Positions 54,267-62,406 of a stretch of DNA of 64,000 bases are shown here, piece by piece. Both the position numbers and the translations under genes were made by a program. The stretch comes from Clostridium neonatale (GTDB lineage: Bacteria; Bacillota; Clostridia; Clostridiales; Clostridiaceae): the NCBI RefSeq assembly GCF_001458595.1, contig NZ_LN890328.1, positions 1,082,925-1,146,924 on the forward strand, given 5' to 3'. The stretch's first letter is position 1. Every line of letters starts with the position of its first letter. The notes beneath the pieces were generated by a model. It ran no database searches. It was not told the DNA's origin and was given only the letters and a program-made list of their open reading frames with translations.

Positions 54267-56585
54267 CTATTTAAGTATTTTCCATCTATTAATTTTTACG
54301 AAATCATCTATATTATATTGTGAATTTAATATATTTTGAGTAGCTTCATTTTGGGTAATTTCTTCAGAAGTCATTACTCCAAATATTTCTTTAAATAAAT
54401 CACTTTTGCTCTCTATTACTTTATCTTTAACATTCTTATCTTCTTTAATTTTAACATTACTACCTTCAATATTTAAATTATCTGTGGTTATTATATTGCC
54501 ATTTATAGTTATATTATCATCTATAATAATATCTCCATTTGTAACAATTACAGCATTAAGTTCACCATCTTTAGCAGTTATCTTTATTTTCTTATCTGTT
54601 ATTTCAATCTCATCATTATTTCCAGATTTTATTTCCATAATTTTTTTACTATTATCAAACAAAGCTTTATAATCTTTATTAGCTTCAGATTCAATATTGT
54701 ATCCATCTAAATTACTTAGATTTATAATTTGTTCAATATTAATAATGTCTTCATTATTATAATAACTATAATAATCATCTTTATTTTCTTCATTTATTTC
54801 AACATTATCTAACTTATATACTCTTGCTGCATATTCAGCTTTCTTAGTCTTAATGATTTCTGAGTCATAATTTGTACTATTATTAACATTTCCTTCAGAT
54901 ACAGTAGCACCTACAGAATGAACTTCAGATGGTAATTTAATTACCTCAGACAATAGCCCTTCTTTATTTTCTTCTTTTGACCAATACTTCACAAAATGAT
55001 CAACCTTTTCTTTTAAACTACCTTTTAATACTCTTAAAGGATCATCCTCTTCAAATTGTTGATTTGCTTTATCAGGATCTTCTACTGAATATGCCTTATA
55101 ATTACCTTTAACTGCAACCGATTCACCAGTTTGATACTTATTTTCAGTATTAATATAAGCCGTTCCCATAATATACGCTTCATTATTTATTGTTATTTTA
55201 GAATCATCATCATAGTTATTAATTATAATACTACTTGAATTTTTTGATTGGTCTGAATACTCTGAATTAATGTTCTTATCATTAATTCCATAAAAATTAT
55301 TTATTTTGATTTGAGTATTATATCCATTTAAAGTCAAGTCATTATCTAATACAACATTATTATATACGTTTAAATTTGAGTTACTTATTATACTACCATC
55401 TTTATTAATAGCTCCAGCATATATATTGCTTGCATATAAATTATTTTTAATTTCAACGCTAGAATTATCTTGAATATTAAAGGTAGACCTTGTCACTACA
55501 TCTCCATTAAATTTAACATTTTTACTATCTTTTAAAGATATCCCACCATTATATTTATTATTAATATTCATTGTACTTGGCTTTACCCCTACTACAAATA
55601 TATCTCCATCAACAGTTAAATTGGATACATTATTTATAATAAAATCTCTTCCTACAGTTATTCCTTTATCATTAAAAAATGAATTTTCATATATGTCTTC
55701 GCTAACTTTTTCAAAATATATATCATCAAAATTTGGAACATTCATTATGTATGATGCTTGTAATTGTCTTTTATTTTTTACATTAGAAAAACCATTTTCA
55801 TTATCTTCTTTTTTATTAGTTCTATCATAAAAAGTTGATATTAACTTTATTTTATACGGTTTTTCTTTATCATAATATTGTAATTTAATATCATATTTGT
55901 GTCCATTAGACTTTGATATCTCTTTTTCATATTTTATTCTATCTATCTCTTGTTCTAAAATCTCTGATTCAATCTTTTGATTATTGTCATATCCAATACT
56001 AATATTTTGAGCCATATAAGTATCACTATAATTTTCTTTTATGTACTGGATATAGCTCCCATCTTCTGTGAAATTCTTTAAATTAGTATTTATGTATTCT
56101 TTAAAAGCTCTTTTAAATTCTTCTTTTTTAATCAACTCTATAAATTCTTTATCTTCTTCAATTAGCTTTCTTTTTTCACTTATTTGTTGCTTGAATTTTA
56201 AAGTATCCTTATTTTCATCAACATCCTTTATTTGATTTTGTAAATTTTTTATATCGCTTTCTAGTTCATCTATATCATTTATCAACGTAACATATTTTCC
56301 TCTATTTGTATTAATATCTATATTTTCATTTTTATACATATTGTATAATTCATTTACTTTTAAATATCCATATTGAGTTGCTGCCTCAAATGTTTTTGTA
56401 ATTATAACATATGCTGTATTTATACCAGAATCTGCTCCATATAAATTCTTAATTCTGTTACTTTCTGAAACTCTAGCTTTGTAGTTACTACTTACCATTG
56501 ATAACATAGAAGATGATATAATAGTCACGAACATAAAGATTATTACAACAAAAATCAAGCTACTTCCTTTTTTCTTAACTACCAA
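54267..56585 (-). CDS. Large atypical prepilin (PilK/PilX-like) with coiled coil and beta-solenoid
   Basis: About 772 residues. The N-terminus VVKKKGSSLIFVVIIFMFVTII is prepilin-like (cleavage after Gly) but has no Glu at +5, as in GspK/PilX tip pilins. Next are a helical coiled-coil region (about 90-200), a beta-rich region of short repeats (about 290-470; DFIINNVSNLTVDGDIFVVG, NGGISLKDSKNVKFNGDV) resembling a bactofilin-like or pectate-lyase-like solenoid, a mixed region, and a second solenoid stretch near 690-720. The start is set at TTG 56585, 6 bases from GAGGTG; GTG 56594 is within that site. It is between two minor prepilins and is comparable in position to C. difficile PilK but larger. 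Confidence 0.82.
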   Translation of the reverse strand: MVVKKKGSSLIFVVIIFMFVTIISSSMLSMVSSNYKARVSESNRIKNLYGADSGINTAYVIITKTFEAATQYGYLKVNELYNMYKNENIDINTNRGKYVTLINDIDELESDIKNLQNQIKDVDENKDTLKFKQQISEKRKLIEEDKEFIELIKKEEFKRAFKEYINTNLKNFTEDGSYIQYIKENYSDTYMAQNISIGYDNNQKIESEILEQEIDRIKYEKEISKSNGHKYDIKLQYYDKEKPYKIKLISTFYDRTNKKEDNENGFSNVKNKRQLQASYIMNVPNFDDIYFEKVSEDIYENSFFNDKGITVGRDFIINNVSNLTVDGDIFVVGVKPSTMNINNKYNGGISLKDSKNVKFNGDVVTRSTFNIQDNSSVEIKNNLYASNIYAGAINKDGSIISNSNLNVYNNVVLDNDLTLNGYNTQIKINNFYGINDKNINSEYSDQSKNSSSIIINNYDDDSKITINNEAYIMGTAYINTENKYQTGESVAVKGNYKAYSVEDPDKANQQFEEDDPLRVLKGSLKEKVDHFVKYWSKEENKEGLLSEVIKLPSEVHSVGATVSEGNVNNSTNYDSEIIKTKKAEYAARVYKLDNVEINEENKDDYYSYYNNEDIINIEQIINLSNLDGYNIESEANKDYKALFDNSKKIMEIKSGNNDEIEITDKKIKITAKDGELNAVIVTNGDIIIDDNITINGNIITTDNLNIEGSNVKIKEDKNVKDKVIESKSDLFKEIFGVMTSEEITQNEATQNILNSQYNIDDFVKINRWKILK

Positions 56586-56595
56586 AACAATCACC

Positions 56596-57438
56596 TCAAT
56601 TCTGGGTTATAGGTATACTTATTCTATTATTTCCTTCAAAAATGCAAGTATTATCAGTATTATCAACTATTTTTATATTAACATTATATAGAATACTTTT
56701 TTCATCACTCGAAGATTTATATATTTTTTTTGAGACTGTTCCCTTAGTAACTTTAAAATCTATATTTAAATTATCTTTAGATTTTATATATATATTAGGA
56801 ATATTTTCAGTTTCATTAGAAACATTTATTTTTATATTATTACTGGAAGTTAATCTACTTAAATTTAAAATAATATTATCTTTATAAGAATTATTATTAA
56901 CTTTTATATTTCCTTCCTTATCTTCTTCAATATAAATATTAAAAATATTATCTGTTAGATCATCATAATCTACATCTATATCTAAAGGATTATCAATATT
57001 AGAAATTTTTTTATCCAAATCTACATTAACATAAGAATCTGTTCCATCTATTTTGCCTTTTACTTTATTTATAGTAATTATTTCTGTATATCTACTCCCA
57101 TTTTCATTCTCAATAATATTATAATTATTATCTAAATATAATTTAGTATCAAATTTTTCAGTATCAATATTACCTGGTAATTTAATATTTTTTTCATCTA
57201 AATTAAATGATAATGATTCTTCACCTTCAACTTCCTTTAATGTTATTGAAGAGCTTATACTTTCAAAAGATTTTTTTCCATTAATAGCTATAGCTTGTCT
57301 TGCCTCACCACTTTTGGTAACTTTCACAAGCAACATATATCCATTATAAATTCCAACAGATAATATAGATATTATTGCTATACTTATAATAACTTCCAGC
57401 AAAGTAAATCCACTTTTTTTCTTAGAAATATTTTTCAT
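56596..57438 (-). CDS. Minor type IV prepilin (PilV/PulJ-like)
   Basis: The 280-residue protein starts MKNISKKKSG/FTLLEVIISIAIISILSVGIY, a perfect class III signal with Gly10 at -1, Phe at +1 and Glu at +5. The C-terminal ~230 residues are acidic and beta-rich. It lies 10 bp after the PilO-like gene, whose stop codon is next to its AGGTG ribosome-binding site. It is probably one of the tip pilins that prime pilus assembly. Confidence 0.88.
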   Translation of the reverse strand: MKNISKKKSGFTLLEVIISIAIISILSVGIYNGYMLLVKVTKSGEARQAIAINGKKSFESISSSITLKEVEGEESLSFNLDEKNIKLPGNIDTEKFDTKLYLDNNYNIIENENGSRYTEIITINKVKGKIDGTDSYVNVDLDKKISNIDNPLDIDVDYDDLTDNIFNIYIEEDKEGNIKVNNNSYKDNIILNLSRLTSSNNIKINVSNETENIPNIYIKSKDNLNIDFKVTKGTVSKKIYKSSSDEKSILYNVNIKIVDNTDNTCIFEGNNRISIPITQN

Positions 57439-57448
57439 AGAAGTTCAC

Positions 57449-58717
57449 CTACTTTTGATTAACACTTACCTTACTACTATCCCCTTCAACAACAACTCTT
57501 TTATTATTGCTATCATCATCAGAGATATTAACATTTACTAATTTATCTGTATTATTTATTACTTTTAATTTCATTCCAGATTTATCTTCTTGATTTACTC
57601 TATTCTCACTTAATACTGATATATTTATATTTTTAGATAAAGGATTAAATTCTACTTTATTTACTCCATATTCTACCGGATAGCTTTCTTTATTAGTTTT
57701 ATATTTGTAATAATATTTATTATTTTCTTTTGTTAATTCTATTTCAACCTCTTCAACTGAATTATTATCTGCATAGATGTATGTACTTTTTAATTTATCA
57801 TCTGCTTTTCCAATTGTTATTGTCGGTAAAACAGAATTTATGGATTTTACTGAAATTACAAAATCATCTAAGTTAATTTCAGTATCTATGTTAGAACTTG
57901 ATGTTTCAGAACCAAATGGTACATATTTCCCATATTCCTTATTAAAGTCCCATTGTAAATATTCATTAATTTCATCATTTATTTTAGGAATAGCATATAT
58001 TTCAATTACCATACTTCCTTTAATTTCTTCAAGTGATTCTTCTCCTATATTAATGGAGTTTACCACCATTTTATTATTATCATTTATTTCTTTTAAAAAA
58101 TTCAGTAAATTTTCATAAGTACCAGTAAAGTTTATATTACATCTTAATTGATGAACTTTATCTTTGCTGATATTTTCGCTTTTTTCATTTAATTCATTAT
58201 TTACTGAAATTTCTTCACTACTCAAATTTTTATCATTGCTTAAACTATCTGACTCAACCTTTTCTTCTTTTTCACTTGCTTTAATATTACTTTCTATTTC
58301 TATATATTCATCTGCAATATTTTGAAGTGAACTTTCTGGCAAAGAAACATTTTCATATTGTTCATTTTCAATATCTTCAGACTTTATATTTTCAAACTCA
58401 ATTGATGCTTCCAAACTATTATTTTTTATTAAATTGTCTAACTCTAATATTAAATGTTCTTCACTAATTATAGGATAAAAAGCAACAGATATATTATCTA
58501 TCTTATTTTTTAATATTTTTATATCACTTTTTTTACTTTCTATTGAATTTATAGTTTCAATAGCTTTATTATATCTTTCTTCTATTTGAATATATTCTTC
58601 TTCTTTCCCTTGAACTTTAAAAGCAAGTTCCTTATACACATAGTTATAGTAGCCTATCCCAATAAGCATAACTCCTAATATACCTAACATAATTTTTTCT
58701 TTATTGCTTATCTTCAT
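57449..58717 (-). CDS. pilO: PilO-like pilus assembly protein with long C-terminal extension
   Basis: PilO pairs with PilN in the inner-membrane alignment complex. The protein of about 422 residues has one transmembrane helix (KIMLGILGVMLIGIGYYNYV), a coiled coil (about 35-75), and a ferredoxin-like domain (about 90-265; FTGTYENLLNFLKEI). PilO is usually about 200 residues; here about 140-150 extra residues follow (VISVKSINSVLPTITIGKAD onward), beta-rich and of no family I recognise. There is also a Glu/Ser-rich insert at about 140-185. The start is ATG 58717 with AAAGGAGG upstream, 2 bp after pilN. Confidence 0.82.
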   Translation of the reverse strand: MKISNKEKIMLGILGVMLIGIGYYNYVYKELAFKVQGKEEEYIQIEERYNKAIETINSIESKKSDIKILKNKIDNISVAFYPIISEEHLILELDNLIKNNSLEASIEFENIKSEDIENEQYENVSLPESSLQNIADEYIEIESNIKASEKEEKVESDSLSNDKNLSSEEISVNNELNEKSENISKDKVHQLRCNINFTGTYENLLNFLKEINDNNKMVVNSINIGEESLEEIKGSMVIEIYAIPKINDEINEYLQWDFNKEYGKYVPFGSETSSSNIDTEINLDDFVISVKSINSVLPTITIGKADDKLKSTYIYADNNSVEEVEIELTKENNKYYYKYKTNKESYPVEYGVNKVEFNPLSKNINISVLSENRVNQEDKSGMKLKVINNTDKLVNVNISDDDSNNKRVVVEGDSSKVSVNQK

Positions 58718-58719
58718 TA

Positions 58720-59277
58720 TTAATAATCCTCCTTTAACACACATTTTATATTAAAAGAGTACTCTCCTAAAACAGCATCTTTATTATTTATACTATTAAC
58801 ATAAACATATTCCATTTCATAAAGTTCACTTAAATTACGCTTTAATTCTGCAACACTTTCACGATTACTTGATGTTCCGTCAATTAGAATAGTATTACTT
58901 TCAATTGATAATGATTTAAAAACAACTTCACTTGGAACAGTTGAACTTATTTTATTTAATAAATCATAGGACACATTACTTCTTTTTCTAACCTTTGAAT
59001 ATATATTATTTAATGAAACATTATATTTATCCAATAACCCTATCTTTTTATTTGTCTCTTCTGCTTCTTTTAATTTTACTTGTATTGATTTTTCATTTAA
59101 TTTATTATTATATTCTTGTATATTTTTATCTAATCTACGTAGCTTAAACATATTGAAGGCAAAACTCAAAATGATAATAGAAGATACCATAAACAGAGCA
59201 CCATAAATATATAAATTTACATTCCTATTTTCTTTCTTTTTTCCCAGATATGGTTCAAAAAAATTTAAATCATTCAT
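58720..59277 (-). CDS. pilN: Type IV pilus assembly protein PilN
   Basis: The 185-residue protein has a short cytoplasmic N-terminus beginning MNDLNFFEPYLGKKKE (the conserved PilM-binding segment of PilN is NLLP/NFFEPY-like), one helix (about 24-43), a coiled coil and a small periplasm-side domain with IPSEVVFKSL-type strand (TVPSEVVFKSLSIESNTILI). It lies 16 bp after pilM and 2 bp before the pilO start. It links PilM and PilO in the assembly platform. Confidence 0.88.
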   Translation of the reverse strand: MNDLNFFEPYLGKKKENRNVNLYIYGALFMVSSIIILSFAFNMFKLRRLDKNIQEYNNKLNEKSIQVKLKEAEETNKKIGLLDKYNVSLNNIYSKVRKRSNVSYDLLNKISSTVPSEVVFKSLSIESNTILIDGTSSNRESVAELKRNLSELYEMEYVYVNSINNKDAVLGEYSFNIKCVLKEDY

Positions 59278-59293
59278 TTATAAATTGTCCTCC

Positions 59294-60448
59294 TTAATAG
59301 ATTCTAATAAGTGCTCCAATTGCATTTATATATTCATCTATATAACTACCATCATCGTGTGAATTAAAAGTTGATTTATTCATATTAGTTACTTTCTTCG
59401 TATTAATCCCTAATTTATCACTAAAATATTTTTCAAAACCGCTTATATTTGATGCTCCTCCAAATATATAAATACAATCAATTTTATTATTTAAATTCTT
59501 ATTATTATAATAATTAATTATTTTTTCTATTTTTTCTAACCATTCATCTATTATCTCTTTAACTTCATTTGTTAAATATTCATTTATACCTATGCAAATA
59601 AACTTATCATTTTCTATTTTAGCTTCCTTTATGAATACATGAAAATCATCATTATCAGATAATAATGTTTCCATATCCTTTCCTCCTGATTTTATTATTC
59701 TTGTAAAATCTATTTGTCCATTCTTATAAATGTTTACGTTAATTGAATCATAACCCAAATCAATCATACATATTACATTGTGCTTTTTATATGCCAAATC
59801 TACAAAGCCTATATAATTAATAAACTTATTTACAGAATTATAATTTACATCTAAAACATATGGCTTTAAATCTATTTCCTTTAAAAGATTATAATATTTT
59901 ATTGCAAGCTTATTGGGATATGCTATTGCTCTTATATTTAATTTTATTCCTTCATCAGAAAATATCTCATTTATTATCTTAACTTGAATTATATAGTCAT
60001 CTAAATTTATAGGTAAATATTGTTGTATTTCATATCTTACTACAGTTTCTAACTCCTCTTCTTCAACCTTTGGAATAATAACTTCTCTATTTATTATTAG
60101 ACTAGAGTTAGTTGTAAAAGTTCCATATTTAACCTTTATATTATTTTCTTTTAAAAATGATTTTAATTTATTAGCTAATCTCTTTTCTTTTTTTATTTCT
60201 CCATCCACCACTGAATCAATTGGTGTTTTTATTTTATAATAATTTTCAATTGTTAAATTATCTTTATAGTAGGTTCCTACAACCGCCTTTATAAAATAAC
60301 TTCCAATATCAAATGAGATTACCTTTATTTTCTTTTGTTTTCTATTTACCTTTCTCTTTTTAATCTTTTTTAATTTTCCTATTTTTAAATCTTTTATATC
60401 AGTTTTTAATAATTTCTTAAAATCTATCTTGCTTTTTTCTTTGCTCAT
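59294..60448 (-). CDS. pilM: Type IV pilus assembly ATPase-like protein PilM
   Basis: The cytoplasmic actin-like PilM has about 384 residues. The N-terminal ~40 residues are very basic (KIKKRKVNRKQKKIKV), then the actin fold starts VISFDIGSYFIKAVVGTYY (phosphate-1 motif DxGS), with a second nucleotide motif VICMIDLGYDSINVNIYK and the adenosine motif IYIFGGASNISGFEKYF. It recruits PilN and, with PilB/PilC, drives pilus growth. The start is set at ATG 60448 (MSKEK), directly after GGAGGAGATT. A hairpin lies between pilA and this gene. Confidence 0.9.
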   Translation of the reverse strand: MSKEKSKIDFKKLLKTDIKDLKIGKLKKIKKRKVNRKQKKIKVISFDIGSYFIKAVVGTYYKDNLTIENYYKIKTPIDSVVDGEIKKEKRLANKLKSFLKENNIKVKYGTFTTNSSLIINREVIIPKVEEEELETVVRYEIQQYLPINLDDYIIQVKIINEIFSDEGIKLNIRAIAYPNKLAIKYYNLLKEIDLKPYVLDVNYNSVNKFINYIGFVDLAYKKHNVICMIDLGYDSINVNIYKNGQIDFTRIIKSGGKDMETLLSDNDDFHVFIKEAKIENDKFICIGINEYLTNEVKEIIDEWLEKIEKIINYYNNKNLNNKIDCIYIFGGASNISGFEKYFSDKLGINTKKVTNMNKSTFNSHDDGSYIDEYINAIGALIRIY

Positions 60449-60487
60449 AATCTCCTCCATAAGAGAATTTAATTTATGAATATTTAG

Positions 60488-60518
60488 AAATACGTGTAAG
60501 AATTTCTTACACGTATTT
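60488..60518. repeat. Hairpin between pilA and pilM (probable attenuator)
   Basis: AAATACGTGTAAGAA (60488-60502) and TTCTTACACGTATTT (60504-60518) are perfect 15-base inverted repeats. The T-run is short on the pilA strand (TATTTCT) and longer on the other. It would let abundant pilA transcripts end here while some continue into pilM and the rest. Confidence 0.75.
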
Positions 60519-60610
60519 TTTCATTGATAAACTTATATGTTAATTATGTATTTAATTATTTAATAAGGTTTATAATCTACTACTTCACTATTTGTAATAG
60601 ACCCACACCA

Positions 60611-61093
60611 TTATGAACTAGATTTAGCTGTTGTTGGAGTTTTTTTATAACCTGTTAAGTCTGCTGAATTTTCTGGATATAATTGATAGCCATTATTTTT
60701 AACAATTATATCTTCGTCTGGCTCTATAGTAATGTCAAATTTAACCCCTGAAGCTTCTCCTTTTCCAGTTGTAGCTACTTTTCCATCTAATTGATTTCTT
60801 ATTGCTTTTGCATCAGTAGCAGAAGCAGCTGTATCACTTAAATCAATTGTCTTATTAGCATTACCAACAGTTAATTCACCACTAGATACTAATGTTGCTG
60901 TTATTGTTGCAATATTTTTAGCTGCTGCTACGTCATTACTAGCTTTTGCTTGAAGTCTCATTGAACTAAACTTAGGAATAGCCATTGCAGCTAATATTGC
61001 TATAATAGCAATAACTATAATAAGCTCAACTAAAGTAAAACCTTTCTTCTTTTTTGTTAATTGATTTTTCTTTTTACTTAATAATTGTTTCAT
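60611..61093 (-). CDS. pilA: Major type IV pilin PilA
   Basis: The 160-residue prepilin has the signal KKKKG/FTLVELIIVIAIIAILAAMAIPKFSS with Gly18 at -1, Phe19 at +1 and Glu23 at +5, the best match to the consensus in this operon. The globular head is Ala/Thr/Asp-rich, without cysteines, ending in LTGYKKTPTTAKSSS. It lies between pilC and pilM with a GGGAGGAG ribosome-binding site. The strong ribosome-binding site and the hairpin after it fit the highly expressed main pilin. Confidence 0.93.
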   Translation of the reverse strand: MKQLLSKKKNQLTKKKKGFTLVELIIVIAIIAILAAMAIPKFSSMRLQAKASNDVAAAKNIATITATLVSSGELTVGNANKTIDLSDTAASATDAKAIRNQLDGKVATTGKGEASGVKFDITIEPDEDIIVKNNGYQLYPENSADLTGYKKTPTTAKSSS

Positions 61094-61168
61094 AAGAAAC
61101 TCCTCCCATTTATATTTTTATATTTAATGCGCTTTGTATTACAAATTGCACATTATATCTTAAATAAT

Positions 61169-62371
61169 CTATATTTGACTATAACTATCAAACATAGGCA
61201 ACATTATTGAAATAACAATAAATCCTATTATTATTCCCATACCAACTATTAATATTGGCTCCATCATAGAAACAGCCGTTTGTATTGTAGTATCTAACTC
61301 TTCATCATAAAAATCAGCTGTCTTGTTTAAAATATCATCTAGTTTACCTGTTTCTTCGCCTATTTTGATCATTGAATAAAGCATAGTTGGAAAAATTTCA
61401 CTTTCATTCATAGATGCATATAAGCTCTCTCCCCTCATTACCTTATCCTTTACTATAATAAGCTCTTTTTCGGCAATTTTATTGCCAGAAACAGAAGAAA
61501 CAATTTCGAGTCCATTTATAAGTGAAACACCACTTGCAGTTAGTGTTGATAATGTTCTTGTAAATCTTGTTACTATTATCATTTGATTTAATTTTTTTAT
61601 TAAAGGAAGTTTAAGTTTTAATTTACTAAAAATATACTCTCCAGTATCTGTTTTTAAATAAATTTTAAAAGCTATTGAAATAATAACTATAAAAAATATT
61701 ATACTAATCCAATTTTCCTTTATTCCATTACTAAGGCTCATAATTAATTTTGTAGACCATGGTATTTCTGTTCCATTACCTTCAAACAATTCTGTAAATG
61801 TTGGCATTACATAGGTTAATATGAATATAACTGACACTAATGCAACAAAGCTTAGAATAATTGGATAAATCATAGCACTTCTAACTTTATTCATTATTTT
61901 ATTTTCTTTTTCATAGTAATTTGAAAGTCTAAGCATTATTATATCCAAGTTCCCACTAGCTTCTCCAGATGCTACAAGCGAAATTAAAAAGCTTGGAAAT
62001 ATACTGGGGTATTTCTTCATTGCATCTGATAAAGCTTCCCCCTTTTCAACATCTTCCTTAATAGATTTAATAGCTTCTCTTAACTTTACATTTAATATTT
62101 GTTTACTTAAAATATCTAAACATATTAAAATAGGAACACCCGCATCAAGCATAGTATAAAACTGTCTACAAAATATAGCTATATCTTTAACTTTTACTTT
62201 CTGACCAAATGTAAAAGTTATATTTTTACTTTCAATTACTTCTTCAACCAAAAGAGGGTAATAGCCATTTATACTAATATAATCCATAACATCATTTTTC
62301 GAGTCAGCTTCATAATAACCTTCTATTTTCTTTCCTTCAGAATTCATTACTCTATACTTGTATTTAGCCAT
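61169..62371 (-). CDS. pilC: Type IV pilus inner-membrane platform protein PilC (T2SF family)
   Basis: The 400-residue protein begins MAKYKYRVMNSEGKKIEGYYEA and has two repeated T2SSF domains (about 65-190 and 270-392; VKDIAIFCRQFYTMLDAGVPIL and MIIVTRFTRTLSTLTASGVSLI) and three transmembrane helices (about 165-190, 215-235, 370-395). It couples PilB to pilin insertion. It starts 35 bp after pilB with GGAGGTG. Confidence 0.95.
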   Translation of the reverse strand: MAKYKYRVMNSEGKKIEGYYEADSKNDVMDYISINGYYPLLVEEVIESKNITFTFGQKVKVKDIAIFCRQFYTMLDAGVPILICLDILSKQILNVKLREAIKSIKEDVEKGEALSDAMKKYPSIFPSFLISLVASGEASGNLDIIMLRLSNYYEKENKIMNKVRSAMIYPIILSFVALVSVIFILTYVMPTFTELFEGNGTEIPWSTKLIMSLSNGIKENWISIIFFIVIISIAFKIYLKTDTGEYIFSKLKLKLPLIKKLNQMIIVTRFTRTLSTLTASGVSLINGLEIVSSVSGNKIAEKELIIVKDKVMRGESLYASMNESEIFPTMLYSMIKIGEETGKLDDILNKTADFYDEELDTTIQTAVSMMEPILIVGMGIIIGFIVISIMLPMFDSYSQI

Positions 62372-62406
62372 TTAATTTACACCTCCTAAAATAGTATTAA
62401 ACAAGT

